From contig NZ_WBMR01000032.1 of assembly GCF_008923365.1 (NCBI RefSeq), positions 1 to 63,835 of the forward strand: a DNA stretch of 63,835 nucleotides, written 5' to 3'. Positions 8,311 to 15,826 of this stretch are shown piece after piece; position 1 is the stretch's first letter; every line of letters starts with the position of its first letter. Under the pieces are notes generated by a model. That model ran no database searches. It was not told the origin of the DNA and worked only from the letters and a program-made list of their open reading frames with translations. Position numbers and translations under genes: made by a program. Origin of the DNA: Actinomadura montaniterrae (GTDB lineage Bacteria; Actinomycetota; Actinomycetes; Streptosporangiales; Streptosporangiaceae).

Positions 8311-9141
8311 TCAGGCGAAGGACGCGGCGTGCGCGGCGGCCCACTGCTCGAAGGTCCGGGGCGGGCGGCCCGTCACGTCGCGGACGGTGGTGGTCACGAC
8401 CGATTCGTCCAGCGAACCGGCCACGTAGAAGTCGAAGAACGCGTCGACGTACTTCTCGGGCATGTTCTGGAGCATCTCCGCGCGGGCCTCGTCGTCCGGC
8501 TGGGCGTCCAGCCGGAGGTCGCGGCCCAGCACGCCGCCGAGGATCCGCAGCCGGTCGGCGGGCCGCAGCGGCTCCGGGCCGGTGACGCGGAGCACGCGGC
8601 CCCGCTGGTCGTCCCTCAGCAGCGCGGCCGCCACGACGGCGCCGATGTCGGCCGGGTCGATCACCGCGATCGGCACCCCGGCGAACGGCGCGCGCACCAC
8701 GTCACCGGCCTTGAGCTGCGGGATCCACTCGAACGTGTTGGACATGAACCCGCTCGGCCGCACGATCGTCCAGGCGAGCCCCGAGGCGCGGACCGCGTCC
8801 TCCGACTCGATCATGTAGCGGCTGACGGCGTTGGCCATGTCGCCCGACTCGGCCGACGAACCGGACAGCAGCACCACGTGCTCGACCCCGGCGCGTCTCG
8901 CCTCGGCGAGCAGCTCGGCCATCCCGTCGTAGCCGGGCAGCAGGAACAGCCCCCGCACGCCCTCCAGGGCCGGTGCGAGCGTCTCCGGCTTGTTCAGGTC
9001 GCCGGTGATGTACTCGACGCCGTCCGGACCGTCCGCCGGGGCCCCGCCCCGGGTCAGCGCCCGTACCGGCTCCCCGGCGACCGCCAGCGCCGCCGCGACC
9101 TCGCGCCCGACATTGCCCGTCCCGCCCGTCACCAAGAACAT
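8311..9141 (-). CDS. NmrA-like NAD(P)-binding oxidoreductase
   Basis: 276 residues of the atypical SDR (NmrA/NAD(P)H-binding) type. Seen: the Rossmann motif MFLVTGGTGNVGREVA at the very N-terminus, VVLLSGSSAES in the middle, and WTIVRPSGFMSNTFEW, where many family members keep this PSGFM stretch. No Tyr-x3-Lys pair is evident, as usual in this branch. Some relatives are quinone or reactive-species sensors, others have no known role. It is divergent from the TetR gene at 9227, and a 34-bp perfect palindrome lies between them, so it is very probably the target of that repressor and may handle the compound the repressor senses. Confidence 0.85.
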   Translation of the reverse strand: MFLVTGGTGNVGREVAAALAVAGEPVRALTRGGAPADGPDGVEYITGDLNKPETLAPALEGVRGLFLLPGYDGMAELLAEARRAGVEHVVLLSGSSAESGDMANAVSRYMIESEDAVRASGLAWTIVRPSGFMSNTFEWIPQLKAGDVVRAPFAGVPIAVIDPADIGAVVAAALLRDDQRGRVLRVTGPEPLRPADRLRILGGVLGRDLRLDAQPDDEARAEMLQNMPEKYVDAFFDFYVAGSLDESVVTTTVRDVTGRPPRTFEQWAAAHAASFA

Positions 9142-9154
9142 CGCTCCGCGCTCC

Positions 9155-9188
9155 CCTCTTTGTTAGGGAACGTTCCCTAACAAAGAGG
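9155..9188. promoter_or_regulatory. 34-bp perfect palindrome, TetR operator
   Basis: Every base from 9155 to 9188 is self-complementary around the centre 9171/9172; the core reads TTAGGGAACGTTCCCTAA and the flanks are CCTCTTTG and CAAAGAGG. It lies between the divergent SDR (start 9141) and TetR (start 9227) genes, 13 bp from the SDR start. Confidence 0.88.
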
Positions 9189-9226
9189 TACGCTAGAACC
9201 ATGCGTCGGATCTGGCAAGGGGTCCG

Positions 9227-9808
9227 GTGATGCGCCGCAGCGCCGCCGAGACACGCGAGCACCTCCTCGAGGTCGCCCACGACCTGTTCTACTGGCAGGG
9301 CATCAAGGGCGTCGGCGTGGACAAGATCGCCGCCACGGCCAGCGTCGCGCCCACGACCCTCTACCGGCTGTTCGCGTCCAAGGACGACCTGATCACCGCC
9401 TACGTCACCCGCGCGGACGGCCTCTACAAGGAGTGGTTCGACGCCACCGCCGCCGACGGGGACCGGCCCGCGCGCGCCCGGATCCTCGCGCTGTTCGACG
9501 CGCAGACCGAGCAGATCCAGCCGGACCGCTGCCGCGGCTGCCCGTTCCTCATGGCGCTCGCCGAGATTCCCGACGCCGCCCATCCCGCCCACCAGGCCGC
9601 CGCCGGGACGAAGCGGTGGGTCCGCGCCCGCTTCGCCGACCTCGCCGCGTCCGCCGGGGTCACCGACCCCGACATCGTCGGCGACCAGCTCGCGCTGGCC
9701 TTCGAGGGCGCCTACGCGTCCGTCCAGGCCCTCGGCACCGGCGGCCCGGCCCGCCACGCCCGCCGCCTCGCCGAACTCATCCTCGACGCCGCACCACGAA
9801 CCCCCTGA
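9227..9808 (+). CDS. TetR/AcrR family regulator
   Basis: 193 residues. The N-terminal 50 residues form the TetR DNA-binding domain (ETREHLLEVAHDLFYWQG, then VDKIAATASVAPTTLYRLFASKDDL). The ligand domain has a CRGCPFLMALAEIPD stretch, a Cys pair seen in a well-populated TetR_C subgroup that often sits next to SDR or NmrA genes. Start is GTG at 9227 or the overlapping ATG at 9230; AAGGGG lies a few bases upstream. The perfect palindrome at 9155-9188 is the expected binding site and would place both this gene and the divergent SDR under its control. Its 3' end overlaps the convergent small gene by 32 bp. Confidence 0.9.
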   Translation: MMRRSAAETREHLLEVAHDLFYWQGIKGVGVDKIAATASVAPTTLYRLFASKDDLITAYVTRADGLYKEWFDATAADGDRPARARILALFDAQTEQIQPDRCRGCPFLMALAEIPDAAHPAHQAAAGTKRWVRARFADLAASAGVTDPDIVGDQLALAFEGAYASVQALGTGGPARHARRLAELILDAAPRTP

Positions 9809-10121
9809 CCCGCCGCCGCTCCGCCTCCCCGCGCAGAACCTCCGCCGCCCGCCCGAACGACCCCACCCGCGCCCTGATCTCGACGATCGCGCGTCCCGTG
9901 TCATGGCACGGCGCCAGCGGATCACCGGTGGACGCGACGAACCACGGCACCCCGCCCACACCCGCCTTGACCCGCACGCTCTCGCCGAGCCGCGCCGAGA
10001 GCAGGACCCGCACCGACGCCGGATCGTCCCCGAAACACCGTTGCACGGCCAGCCCCGCCCGCTCCAGCGCCCCGGCCAGCCGCTCCAGATGGACGACGTC
10101 CTCTCGCCCGCGCTCCGTCAT
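9777..10121 (-). CDS. Small hypothetical protein, coupled to the gene upstream
   Basis: 114 residues that I do not recognise. A hydrophilic start (MTERGREDVVHLERLAGALE) is followed by a predicted alpha/beta segment with VRVLLSARLGESVRV and VPWFVASTGDPLAPCHDTGRA. No signal peptide or membrane helix. Its ATG overlaps the stop of the preceding gene as ATGA (10118-10121), so the two are translationally coupled. Together with the XRE regulator at 10442 they form a three-gene set of a kind widespread in actinomycetes, where XRE or helix-turn-helix genes travel with tiny downstream genes of unknown role. The last 32 bp overlap the end of the convergent TetR gene. Confidence 0.6.
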   Translation of the reverse strand: MTERGREDVVHLERLAGALERAGLAVQRCFGDDPASVRVLLSARLGESVRVKAGVGGVPWFVASTGDPLAPCHDTGRAIVEIRARVGSFGRAAEVLRGEAERRRVRGFVVRRRG

Positions 10122-10384
10122 GCTTCGTGCCAGGTGACGGTGGACGCGGCGCCACGCCGGGCCTCGGCGACCAGCCCGAGGTCCACGTAGACGGCCCGGC
10201 CGAGTGGACACAACGCCACACTCCGCACGCAGCCCCGTGTCCCCGGCGGCGCCCCTGCCAGAGCCTCGCGAACATGCCGCCGCGCCGCGTCCCGGTCGTC
10301 GGTGACACCACCCGCCCCGCCCTCCGCGAATACATCCCAGGTGAAGAGCTCGCAGCCCGTGCGTTGTGGTTCTGTGTACGACAT
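10118..10384 (-). CDS. Small hypothetical protein in XRE cassette
   Basis: 88 residues, not recognised. The sequence is polar, with a short hydrophobic stretch VYVDLGLVAEA near the C-terminus and two Cys residues in TRGCVRSVALCPLG. It starts 57 bp downstream of the XRE gene and its stop codon overlaps the next start (ATGA). The ATG at 10384 has no strong ribosome site. Function unknown; the context suggests a partner or output of the XRE regulator. Confidence 0.6.
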   Translation of the reverse strand: MSYTEPQRTGCELFTWDVFAEGGAGGVTDDRDAARRHVREALAGAPPGTRGCVRSVALCPLGRAVYVDLGLVAEARRGAASTVTWHEA

Positions 10385-10415
10385 GTAACGCAGAGTGCCC
10401 GGACGGTCGACGCCG

Positions 10416-10438
10416 AGGGGACAGGGTTCCTGTCCCCT
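10416..10438 (-). terminator. Hairpin between the XRE gene and its small partners
   Basis: AGGGGACAGG (10416-10425) and CCTGTCCCCT (10429-10438) pair perfectly with a 3-nt loop, directly after the XRE stop. With no T-run it may attenuate rather than end transcription into the two small genes. Confidence 0.55.
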
Positions 10439-10441
10439 GGT

Positions 10442-11677
10442 TCAGACCAGCAGGCCGATGCGATCCGCCAGGGTGCGAGCGCCGCGCCGCACGTCCGGCG
10501 AGCCCTCGGAGGCCAGCTCGACGGTCATGCGCCGGGCGTAGCCGTTGTAGCGGACGGTTTCAGGGGCGGCGGTCTGGGCGTCGTCGAGCGCGGCGAGGGT
10601 CGCGGCCTGGTCGCCCGTGAGCTGCCAGGCGCGCGCGACCTCGACGAGGTGGCGGCCGCGGCGGGGCCGCGAGGGGATGGTGGCGCGGGACGCGCGGACG
10701 GCGTGCCGGCGCGCCTCACCGGCCTGACGGAGTTCGACGGCGATGGTGACGGCGTGGGCACCCATGATGACCTGCGAGAACGAGGTCATCGGGTCGTAGT
10801 GGGCGGCCGGGAGCGTGCGGGCGATGCGGTCGGCCTCGTCCCACCAGCGCCACGCGGTGCCGGGCTGCCCGGCGCGCGCGGCGGTGTAGGCGACCTCGTG
10901 GTGGAGGGCGCCCCACATGGCCCGGAGAGCGGCGTCGTCCCTGGTGAGGCGGGGCCGCAGCCACTCGAGGCCTTCGCGGTTAACCGCCTCGGCCGCGTCG
11001 AAGTCGCAGGCGTCCCGGTGCGCCTGGGCGGCGAGCCAGACGGCGCCGCCGAACGCCTTCGGGTCCTCCGATTCCTCGGCCGCCATGATGCTGCGCTCGA
11101 CGACGCGCCAGAGGAGGTCCGCGGACGGCTGGTAGGCGAGGAAGAACTGGGCGAGGTTGTAGATCTGCGCGAGCAGCGCCAGGGCGCGGCGCCGCTGCGC
11201 GCCCTCGTAGGCCCGGACGGCGCGCTTGGCGTCCCTGATCAGGTCGGGCAGCAGGGCGCCGAGCACGGTGCGGTGGTCGGGTGCGGCGTGCCGGGCCCGC
11301 CACGCCGCGTCCAGCCTTGCCTGGAGGTGGGCGAGCGGCGGGGGCGGGTCGGTCATGGAGACGGCGACGGCGTTGATCGCGTCGCGGACGGCGCCCAGCG
11401 CGGGGTGCCCGGGCCCCCGGAGCATCCTCGTGGGCATCGGGCCGCCGCCGGTGAGGCGCGCCACGTCCCGCAGCTTCAGCGCTTCGGCGAGCCCCAGCAG
11501 GGTGGGGAGCTTCGGTTCGCCGATCTCGCCGCGTTCGACGGCCTTGACCCAGCGCGCGTTCCTGCCGATGAGGCCGCCGAGCACCTCGCGGGACATCCCG
11601 CGCCGTTCGCGGAAGTAGCGGATGCGCTGCCCGACGGTCAGATCGGGGTCGGCCGGATCGATGCCTCGCTCGTCCAT
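10442..11677 (-). CDS. XRE-family regulator with TPR-like C-terminal domain
   Basis: 411 residues. Residues 12-70 form a helix-turn-helix of the XRE type (VGQRIRYFRERRGMSREVL, then the recognition part GRNARWVKAVERG and LGLAEALKLRD). The remaining ~330 residues are helical and repetitive, rich in Ala and Arg, with TPR-like heptads (ALLAQIYNLAQFFLAY, AWQLTGDQAATLAALDDA), as in large actinomycete XRE proteins that sense peptides or partners through TPR domains. AAAGGCGG upstream supports the ATG at 11677. It heads the cassette with the two small genes at 10118 and 9777. Targets are unknown. Confidence 0.85.
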   Translation of the reverse strand: MDERGIDPADPDLTVGQRIRYFRERRGMSREVLGGLIGRNARWVKAVERGEIGEPKLPTLLGLAEALKLRDVARLTGGGPMPTRMLRGPGHPALGAVRDAINAVAVSMTDPPPPLAHLQARLDAAWRARHAAPDHRTVLGALLPDLIRDAKRAVRAYEGAQRRRALALLAQIYNLAQFFLAYQPSADLLWRVVERSIMAAEESEDPKAFGGAVWLAAQAHRDACDFDAAEAVNREGLEWLRPRLTRDDAALRAMWGALHHEVAYTAARAGQPGTAWRWWDEADRIARTLPAAHYDPMTSFSQVIMGAHAVTIAVELRQAGEARRHAVRASRATIPSRPRRGRHLVEVARAWQLTGDQAATLAALDDAQTAAPETVRYNGYARRMTVELASEGSPDVRRGARTLADRIGLLV

Positions 11678-11713
11678 GGGCCCGCCGCCTTTCGAGGGGT
11701 GTCTTTTTTCAGG

Positions 11714-13072
11714 TTAGGCGGGGTGGGCGCCGTGGACGGGGGTGTCGAGGACGAAGTCCTGGCGGTGGGTGCGGCCGGCGGTGAGGAGGACGCGGGCCAC
11801 GGCGGGGGTGTGGCCTCGGGCGAGGAGGAGGACGGTGACGAAGTCCTCCGGGAGGCCGGCGGCGGCGTAGCGGCCCTCGTCGTCGGTGCGGGTGCGCATG
11901 AGCTGGTGGCCGCCGGTGGCGAGGACGGTGACCAGGGCGTCGGTGACGGGGTCGCCGGACGTGGTGCGGACGGTGCCGACGAGGCCGGGGATCACGTCGC
12001 CGAAGTGCTCGTGGTGGGCGGGGCTGACGGCGTGCGGGACGGGGGCCTCGAAGGTGGGGTCCTCGACCATCTCCTCTTCGGCGGTGGCGCCGGCTTCGGC
12101 CTGGGCGGCCTTGCGGCGCTGGAGGTAGGCGCCGACGCCGATGAGGACGAACCCGGCGGCGGCCCAGCCGCACAGGACGAGGGTGGGGCGCAGCAGGCCC
12201 TCGTTGTCGAAGTAGAAGATGCCGTGCAGGGCGTCCAGGAGGTTGCCGAGGGGCATGACGGGGTGCAGGGCGCGGAAGAAGCCGGGGACGAGCTGGTACG
12301 GGATGGCGCCGCCGCTCGACGGGATCGAGAGCAGCACGAACAGGGTGATCGCGACGCCGGGGATGAACTGGCGGACGAACGGGACGAGGCCGTAGCTGAA
12401 CTGGGCGACCGCCTGGGTGATGAGGAAGCCGTAGGCGATGGCGAGGGGGTCGTTGGGGACGACGTCCATGGCCAGGGCGATGTAGAAGCCGACGACGGCC
12501 ATGAACGCGCCCATGCCGGCGAGGGTGAGTACCTTGGCGCGGCGGCTGAGGGTGACGGCGCGCATCAGCATCATGACGGCGATGTAGGGCGCGATGTTCC
12601 AGGCCATGGACAGGTAGAACAGGCCGGTGCCGGTGACGTCGCCCTTGGCGGTGGGGACGAGTTCGACGGTCCGGATGGTCTGCCCGCCTTGCTTCGCGAC
12701 GGCGGTGAAGGTGCTGGTGGCGGCCTGTTCGAGGAAGGTGCCGTCGGCTTTGGCGATGTAGAGGGTGGCCTGGGCGGGTCCTTCGACGGTGTAGGCGGCG
12801 ACGGCCTGGCGGGTGAGGATCTTCTTGCGGGCGGCGGACGCGTCCTTGACGGGGATGACCTCGAACGCGCCGGGCGCCTTCTGGTCGAGCGCGGGGCCGA
12901 GCCGCTGCGCGACCGCCGGCGGGGCCACCGCGACGCGGACGTCGTGCGGCGACGGGGAGTGGAACGGCAGCATGTAGCAGATCAGGAAGCCGAAGAAGAA
13001 CAGCAGCGGGAACCAGAGGCTTCCGGCGAGCGACATGAGCAGGTTCGGCTCGTCCTCGGGGTCGTCGGTCAC
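11714..13072 (-). CDS. Pip/YhgE-like membrane protein with carboxypeptidase-regulatory domain
   Basis: 452 residues. Architecture: one N-terminal helix (SLWFPLLFFFGFLICYML), a ~130-residue extracytoplasmic domain, then about five helices (residues 170-330: IAPYIAVMMLMRAV to LVLCGWAAAGFVLIGVGAYL). This one-plus-five pattern and the outer domain (DVRVAVAPPAVAQRLGPALD) match the ABC-2-like Pip/YhgE (DUF3533) group. After an acidic linker, residues ~365-445 form a carboxypeptidase-regulatory/transthyretin-like fold (GLVGTVRTTSGDPVTDALVTV, DDEGRYAAAGLP). By the predicted topology this domain is cytoplasmic, which is odd. Start GTG with GAAAGG upstream. It is divergent from the SNF2 gene. Role unknown; transport or export assistance is a guess. 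Confidence 0.75.
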   Translation of the reverse strand: MTDDPEDEPNLLMSLAGSLWFPLLFFFGFLICYMLPFHSPSPHDVRVAVAPPAVAQRLGPALDQKAPGAFEVIPVKDASAARKKILTRQAVAAYTVEGPAQATLYIAKADGTFLEQAATSTFTAVAKQGGQTIRTVELVPTAKGDVTGTGLFYLSMAWNIAPYIAVMMLMRAVTLSRRAKVLTLAGMGAFMAVVGFYIALAMDVVPNDPLAIAYGFLITQAVAQFSYGLVPFVRQFIPGVAITLFVLLSIPSSGGAIPYQLVPGFFRALHPVMPLGNLLDALHGIFYFDNEGLLRPTLVLCGWAAAGFVLIGVGAYLQRRKAAQAEAGATAEEEMVEDPTFEAPVPHAVSPAHHEHFGDVIPGLVGTVRTTSGDPVTDALVTVLATGGHQLMRTRTDDEGRYAAAGLPEDFVTVLLLARGHTPAVARVLLTAGRTHRQDFVLDTPVHGAHPA

Positions 13073-13176
13073 GCGCGGGGACCTTTCTGGACGGATCGGG
13101 CGCCGTGCGGGCGGTGCGGCGGCGCGGCGCTGGCATCATGTGCCGGGAGATCGCGGCGGAGGGAGCGGCGGGCGGG

Positions 13177-15312
13177 ATGGCGGGCGAGCCCAAGGAGGTC
13201 CTGCGGAACGGTCGCGTTCTGCTGGACGCCGCCCATGCCCTGATCACCGATCATCGGCGCGCGGTCGCGGAGGTGCACGAGGCGCTGGGGCCGCTGCGGG
13301 CGGAGGCGGCGCGCGGGCAGCTGGCGGAGATCCCGGTCGCGCGGCTGAAGGACGTGACGGACGGACGGCTGCGCCTGACGCCGCTGGAGCAGGCCGGGCT
13401 GACGAGCGTCCTGGACGTGCTGGACGCGACGCAGTACCGGCTGCAGCTGATCCCGGGCGTAGGGCCGCAGACGGCGGCGCAGATCCGGGCGGCGGCGGGG
13501 AGCCTGGCGGAGGCGGCGGAGCGGGCGGCGGGGATCCGGATCGACGCCGGGCGGCGGGATCCGGCGACGTCCGCGCTGGTGGTGGCGCTGCACCGGCTCG
13601 TGAACGCGGGCCCGGACCTGCCCCGCGCCCGCAAGGCGGCCGACGAGCTGGACGAGCGGCTGAGCCCGCTGGTACACGACGCGCTGCCCGCGGCGTCGTG
13701 GTGGCGGCGCGTCTTCGCGGGCCCGGCGCGCCGGGAACGCGCGCGCGGCGCGCTCGCGGAGCTGGCGGACGCGGTCGAGCGGGCCCGGGACGCGCACCTG
13801 ATGATCGCGCAGGCGTCGGTGGACCTGCTGCGTCCGGGCGTGTCGGCGGACGAGGCGTGGATCGACTACGAGCTGCGCGGGTCGGACTACCAGACGCTGC
13901 TGGCGGAGCTGGCCGCCGTCGGCCCCGAGCGGGCGGCGGCGGAGGGGTACCTGCCGGACGATCTCGCCGCGCGGGTCAAGGCGCAGCCGCTGGACGAGAC
14001 GTACCGGCGGGTGTCGCTGCGCGGCTACCAGTCGTTCGGGGCGCGGTTCGCGCTCGTCCAGCGGCGGGTGATCCTCGGCGACGAGATGGGGCTGGGGAAG
14101 ACGGTCCAGGCGATCGCGGCGATCGCGCATCTGCGCGCGGAGGGCGCGACGCACTTCCTGGTGGCGTGCCCGGCCAGCGTGATGATCAACTGGGTGCGGG
14201 AGATCGAGGACCGCAGCCGGCTGGCGGCGCATCCGCTGCACGGGCCGGGGCGGGCGGCGGCGCTGGCGGCCTGGGCGGACGCGGGCGGCATCGCGGTGAC
14301 CACGCTCGACACGCTGCACGCGCTGGACGTCCCGGACGGGGTCCCCGTCGCGATGGTCGTGGTGGACGAGGCGCACTACGCGAAGAACCCGGAGACGCGG
14401 CGGGCGAAGGCGGTGGCCGCGTGGTGCGCGCGGGTCGAGCGGGTGCTGTTCCTCACCGGGACGCCGATGGAGAACCGCGTCGAGGAGTTCCGCAGCCTGG
14501 TCGGGCACCTGCGGCCGGACCTCGTCCCGTCGATCAGGCCGAGCGACGCGGCGGTGGGGCCGCGGGCGTTCCGGCAGGCGGTCGCGCCCGCGTACCTGCG
14601 CCGCAACCAGCGCGACGTCCTGGTGGAGCTGCCCGAGGTACAGGAGATCGAGGAGTGGGAGGAGTTCAGCGCCGCGGACGAGGCCGCCTACCGGCGCGCC
14701 GTCGCGGACGGCAACTTCATGGCCATGCGGCGCGCCGCGTACGCCGATCCGAAGCGGTCGGCGAAGCTGGCCCGGCTCACCGAGCTGGTCGACGAGGCGG
14801 ACCGCAACGGGCTGAAGGTCGTGGTGTTCTCCTACTTCCGGGACGTGCTCGCGGCCGTCGAGCTCATGGTCGGCCCGGCGGCGCGCGGGCCGATCTCCGG
14901 TTCGATGCCGGCGGCGCGGCGCCAGCAGCTCGTGGACGACTTCACGGCCGAGCCGGGGCACGCGGTGCTGCTGGCGCAGATCCAGGCGGGCGGCGTCGGC
15001 CTGAACCTGCAGGCCGCCTCCGTCGTGATCATCTGCGAGCCGCAGGTGAAACCGACCATGGAGGAGCAGGCGATCGCCCGCGCGCACCGCATGGGGCAGG
15101 CCCGGACCGTCCAGGTCCACCGGCTGCTCACCCCGCGCGGGGTGGACGAGCGGATGCTGCGGATCCTGCGGGGAAAGGCCCGGTTGTTCGACGAGTACGC
15201 GCGCCGCAGCGATCTCGCGGAGCGCACGCCGGACGCGGTGGACGTCTCCGAGCAGGCGCTGGCGCGGCAGATCGTCCAGGAGGAGCAGGAGCGGCTCGGC
15301 ACCGCGCCGTGA
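13177..15312 (+). CDS. SNF2-family DEAH ATPase with N-terminal helix-hairpin-helix
   Basis: 711 residues. A helix-hairpin-helix-like segment (LQLIPGVGPQTAAQIRAAAG) lies near residue 90, followed by a helical region and the SNF2 core: Walker A ILGDEMGLGKT, Walker B VVVDEAHYAKN, motif III FLTGTPMENR, motif V AQIQAGGVGLNL and motif VI IARAHRMGQ. All ATPase motifs are intact, so it should be a DNA translocase. The HhH suggests binding to nicked or branched DNA. No methylase, nuclease or DISARM partner adjoins it, so a defence role is not supported. The start is uncertain: ATG at 13138 and an earlier GTG are possible; 13177 follows a purine-rich stretch. A 17-bp repeat copies its 3' end. Confidence 0.88.
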   Translation: MAGEPKEVLRNGRVLLDAAHALITDHRRAVAEVHEALGPLRAEAARGQLAEIPVARLKDVTDGRLRLTPLEQAGLTSVLDVLDATQYRLQLIPGVGPQTAAQIRAAAGSLAEAAERAAGIRIDAGRRDPATSALVVALHRLVNAGPDLPRARKAADELDERLSPLVHDALPAASWWRRVFAGPARRERARGALAELADAVERARDAHLMIAQASVDLLRPGVSADEAWIDYELRGSDYQTLLAELAAVGPERAAAEGYLPDDLAARVKAQPLDETYRRVSLRGYQSFGARFALVQRRVILGDEMGLGKTVQAIAAIAHLRAEGATHFLVACPASVMINWVREIEDRSRLAAHPLHGPGRAAALAAWADAGGIAVTTLDTLHALDVPDGVPVAMVVVDEAHYAKNPETRRAKAVAAWCARVERVLFLTGTPMENRVEEFRSLVGHLRPDLVPSIRPSDAAVGPRAFRQAVAPAYLRRNQRDVLVELPEVQEIEEWEEFSAADEAAYRRAVADGNFMAMRRAAYADPKRSAKLARLTELVDEADRNGLKVVVFSYFRDVLAAVELMVGPAARGPISGSMPAARRQQLVDDFTAEPGHAVLLAQIQAGGVGLNLQAASVVIICEPQVKPTMEEQAIARAHRMGQARTVQVHRLLTPRGVDERMLRILRGKARLFDEYARRSDLAERTPDAVDVSEQALARQIVQEEQERLGTAP

Positions 15313-15334
15313 GCGCGCGGCACGGCGCCGTGAG
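15297..15334 (+). repeat. Direct repeat of the SNF2 3' end, in frame
   Basis: CGGCAC-S-GCGCCGTGAG occurs at 15297-15313 and 15318-15334 with one mismatch and a 21-bp offset. Because 21 is a multiple of 3, the second copy repeats the C-terminal codons GTAP and the TGA in the same frame. Confidence 0.8.
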
Positions 15335-15411
15335 GGCGGGAAGAAGCATCGTGCCCGGCGTGTTCGGGCAGGCGGGCCCGGTACGGGCCGCCGAGGATCG
15401 GAGGGGATGAC

Positions 15412-15804
15412 ATGGCCGAGGTCAGGGTGGAGCGCACCGAGGACGGTTTCCAGGCCGTCAACGGGCGGGGCGCCCGCGTCGCCATCGGGGACGGGGACAC
15501 CGAGGGGGCGTTCACGCCGGTCGAGCTGCTGCTGGCGGCGCTCGGCGGCTGCGAGCTGGTGACCGTGGAGCCGCTGACGGCCCAGCGCGGCCACCGGATG
15601 GCGCGGCTCGCCGCGACCGTCCAGGCCGACAAGGTCGAGACCAGCAAGCTCGGCACGATCACCGTCACCTACGACGTCGAGCTGCCCGAAGGCGACGACA
15701 AGGCCGAGGACGTCCTGAAGGCGGTGGCGAAGCGCGTCCACGACCGGTACTGCACGGTCGGGAACGCGCTGAAGGAGCCGATGAAGGTCGACCAGATCGT
15801 CTGA
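15412..15804 (+). CDS. OsmC family peroxiredoxin-like protein
   Basis: 130 residues of the OsmC/Ohr fold, which reduces organic hydroperoxides with a Cys pair. Seen: the family opening VNGRGARVAIG, the helix TPVELLLAALGGCELVTVE holding the first Cys, and RVHDRYCTVGNALKE holding the second, both at the expected spacing (~55 residues). GGAGGGGATGAC precedes the ATG and decides the start. The reductant (lipoyl/dihydrolipoamide in characterised Ohr, others in OsmC) cannot be told from sequence. It follows the SNF2 gene by 99 bp and converges on the peptidase gene. Confidence 0.9.
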   Translation: MAEVRVERTEDGFQAVNGRGARVAIGDGDTEGAFTPVELLLAALGGCELVTVEPLTAQRGHRMARLAATVQADKVETSKLGTITVTYDVELPEGDDKAEDVLKAVAKRVHDRYCTVGNALKEPMKVDQIV

Positions 15805-15826
15805 CCCCGCCTCGGCCGGCACCGGG

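Noticed and set aside
10118..11677. XRE cassette as a toxin-antitoxin system
   Set aside because: No toxin fold is visible in the small proteins, and the XRE protein is far larger than typical antitoxins.
13138..15312. SNF2 gene as part of a DISARM-like or other defence island
   Set aside because: No methylase, PLD nuclease, DUF1998 or helicase partners are adjacent; a single SNF2 gene is not enough.
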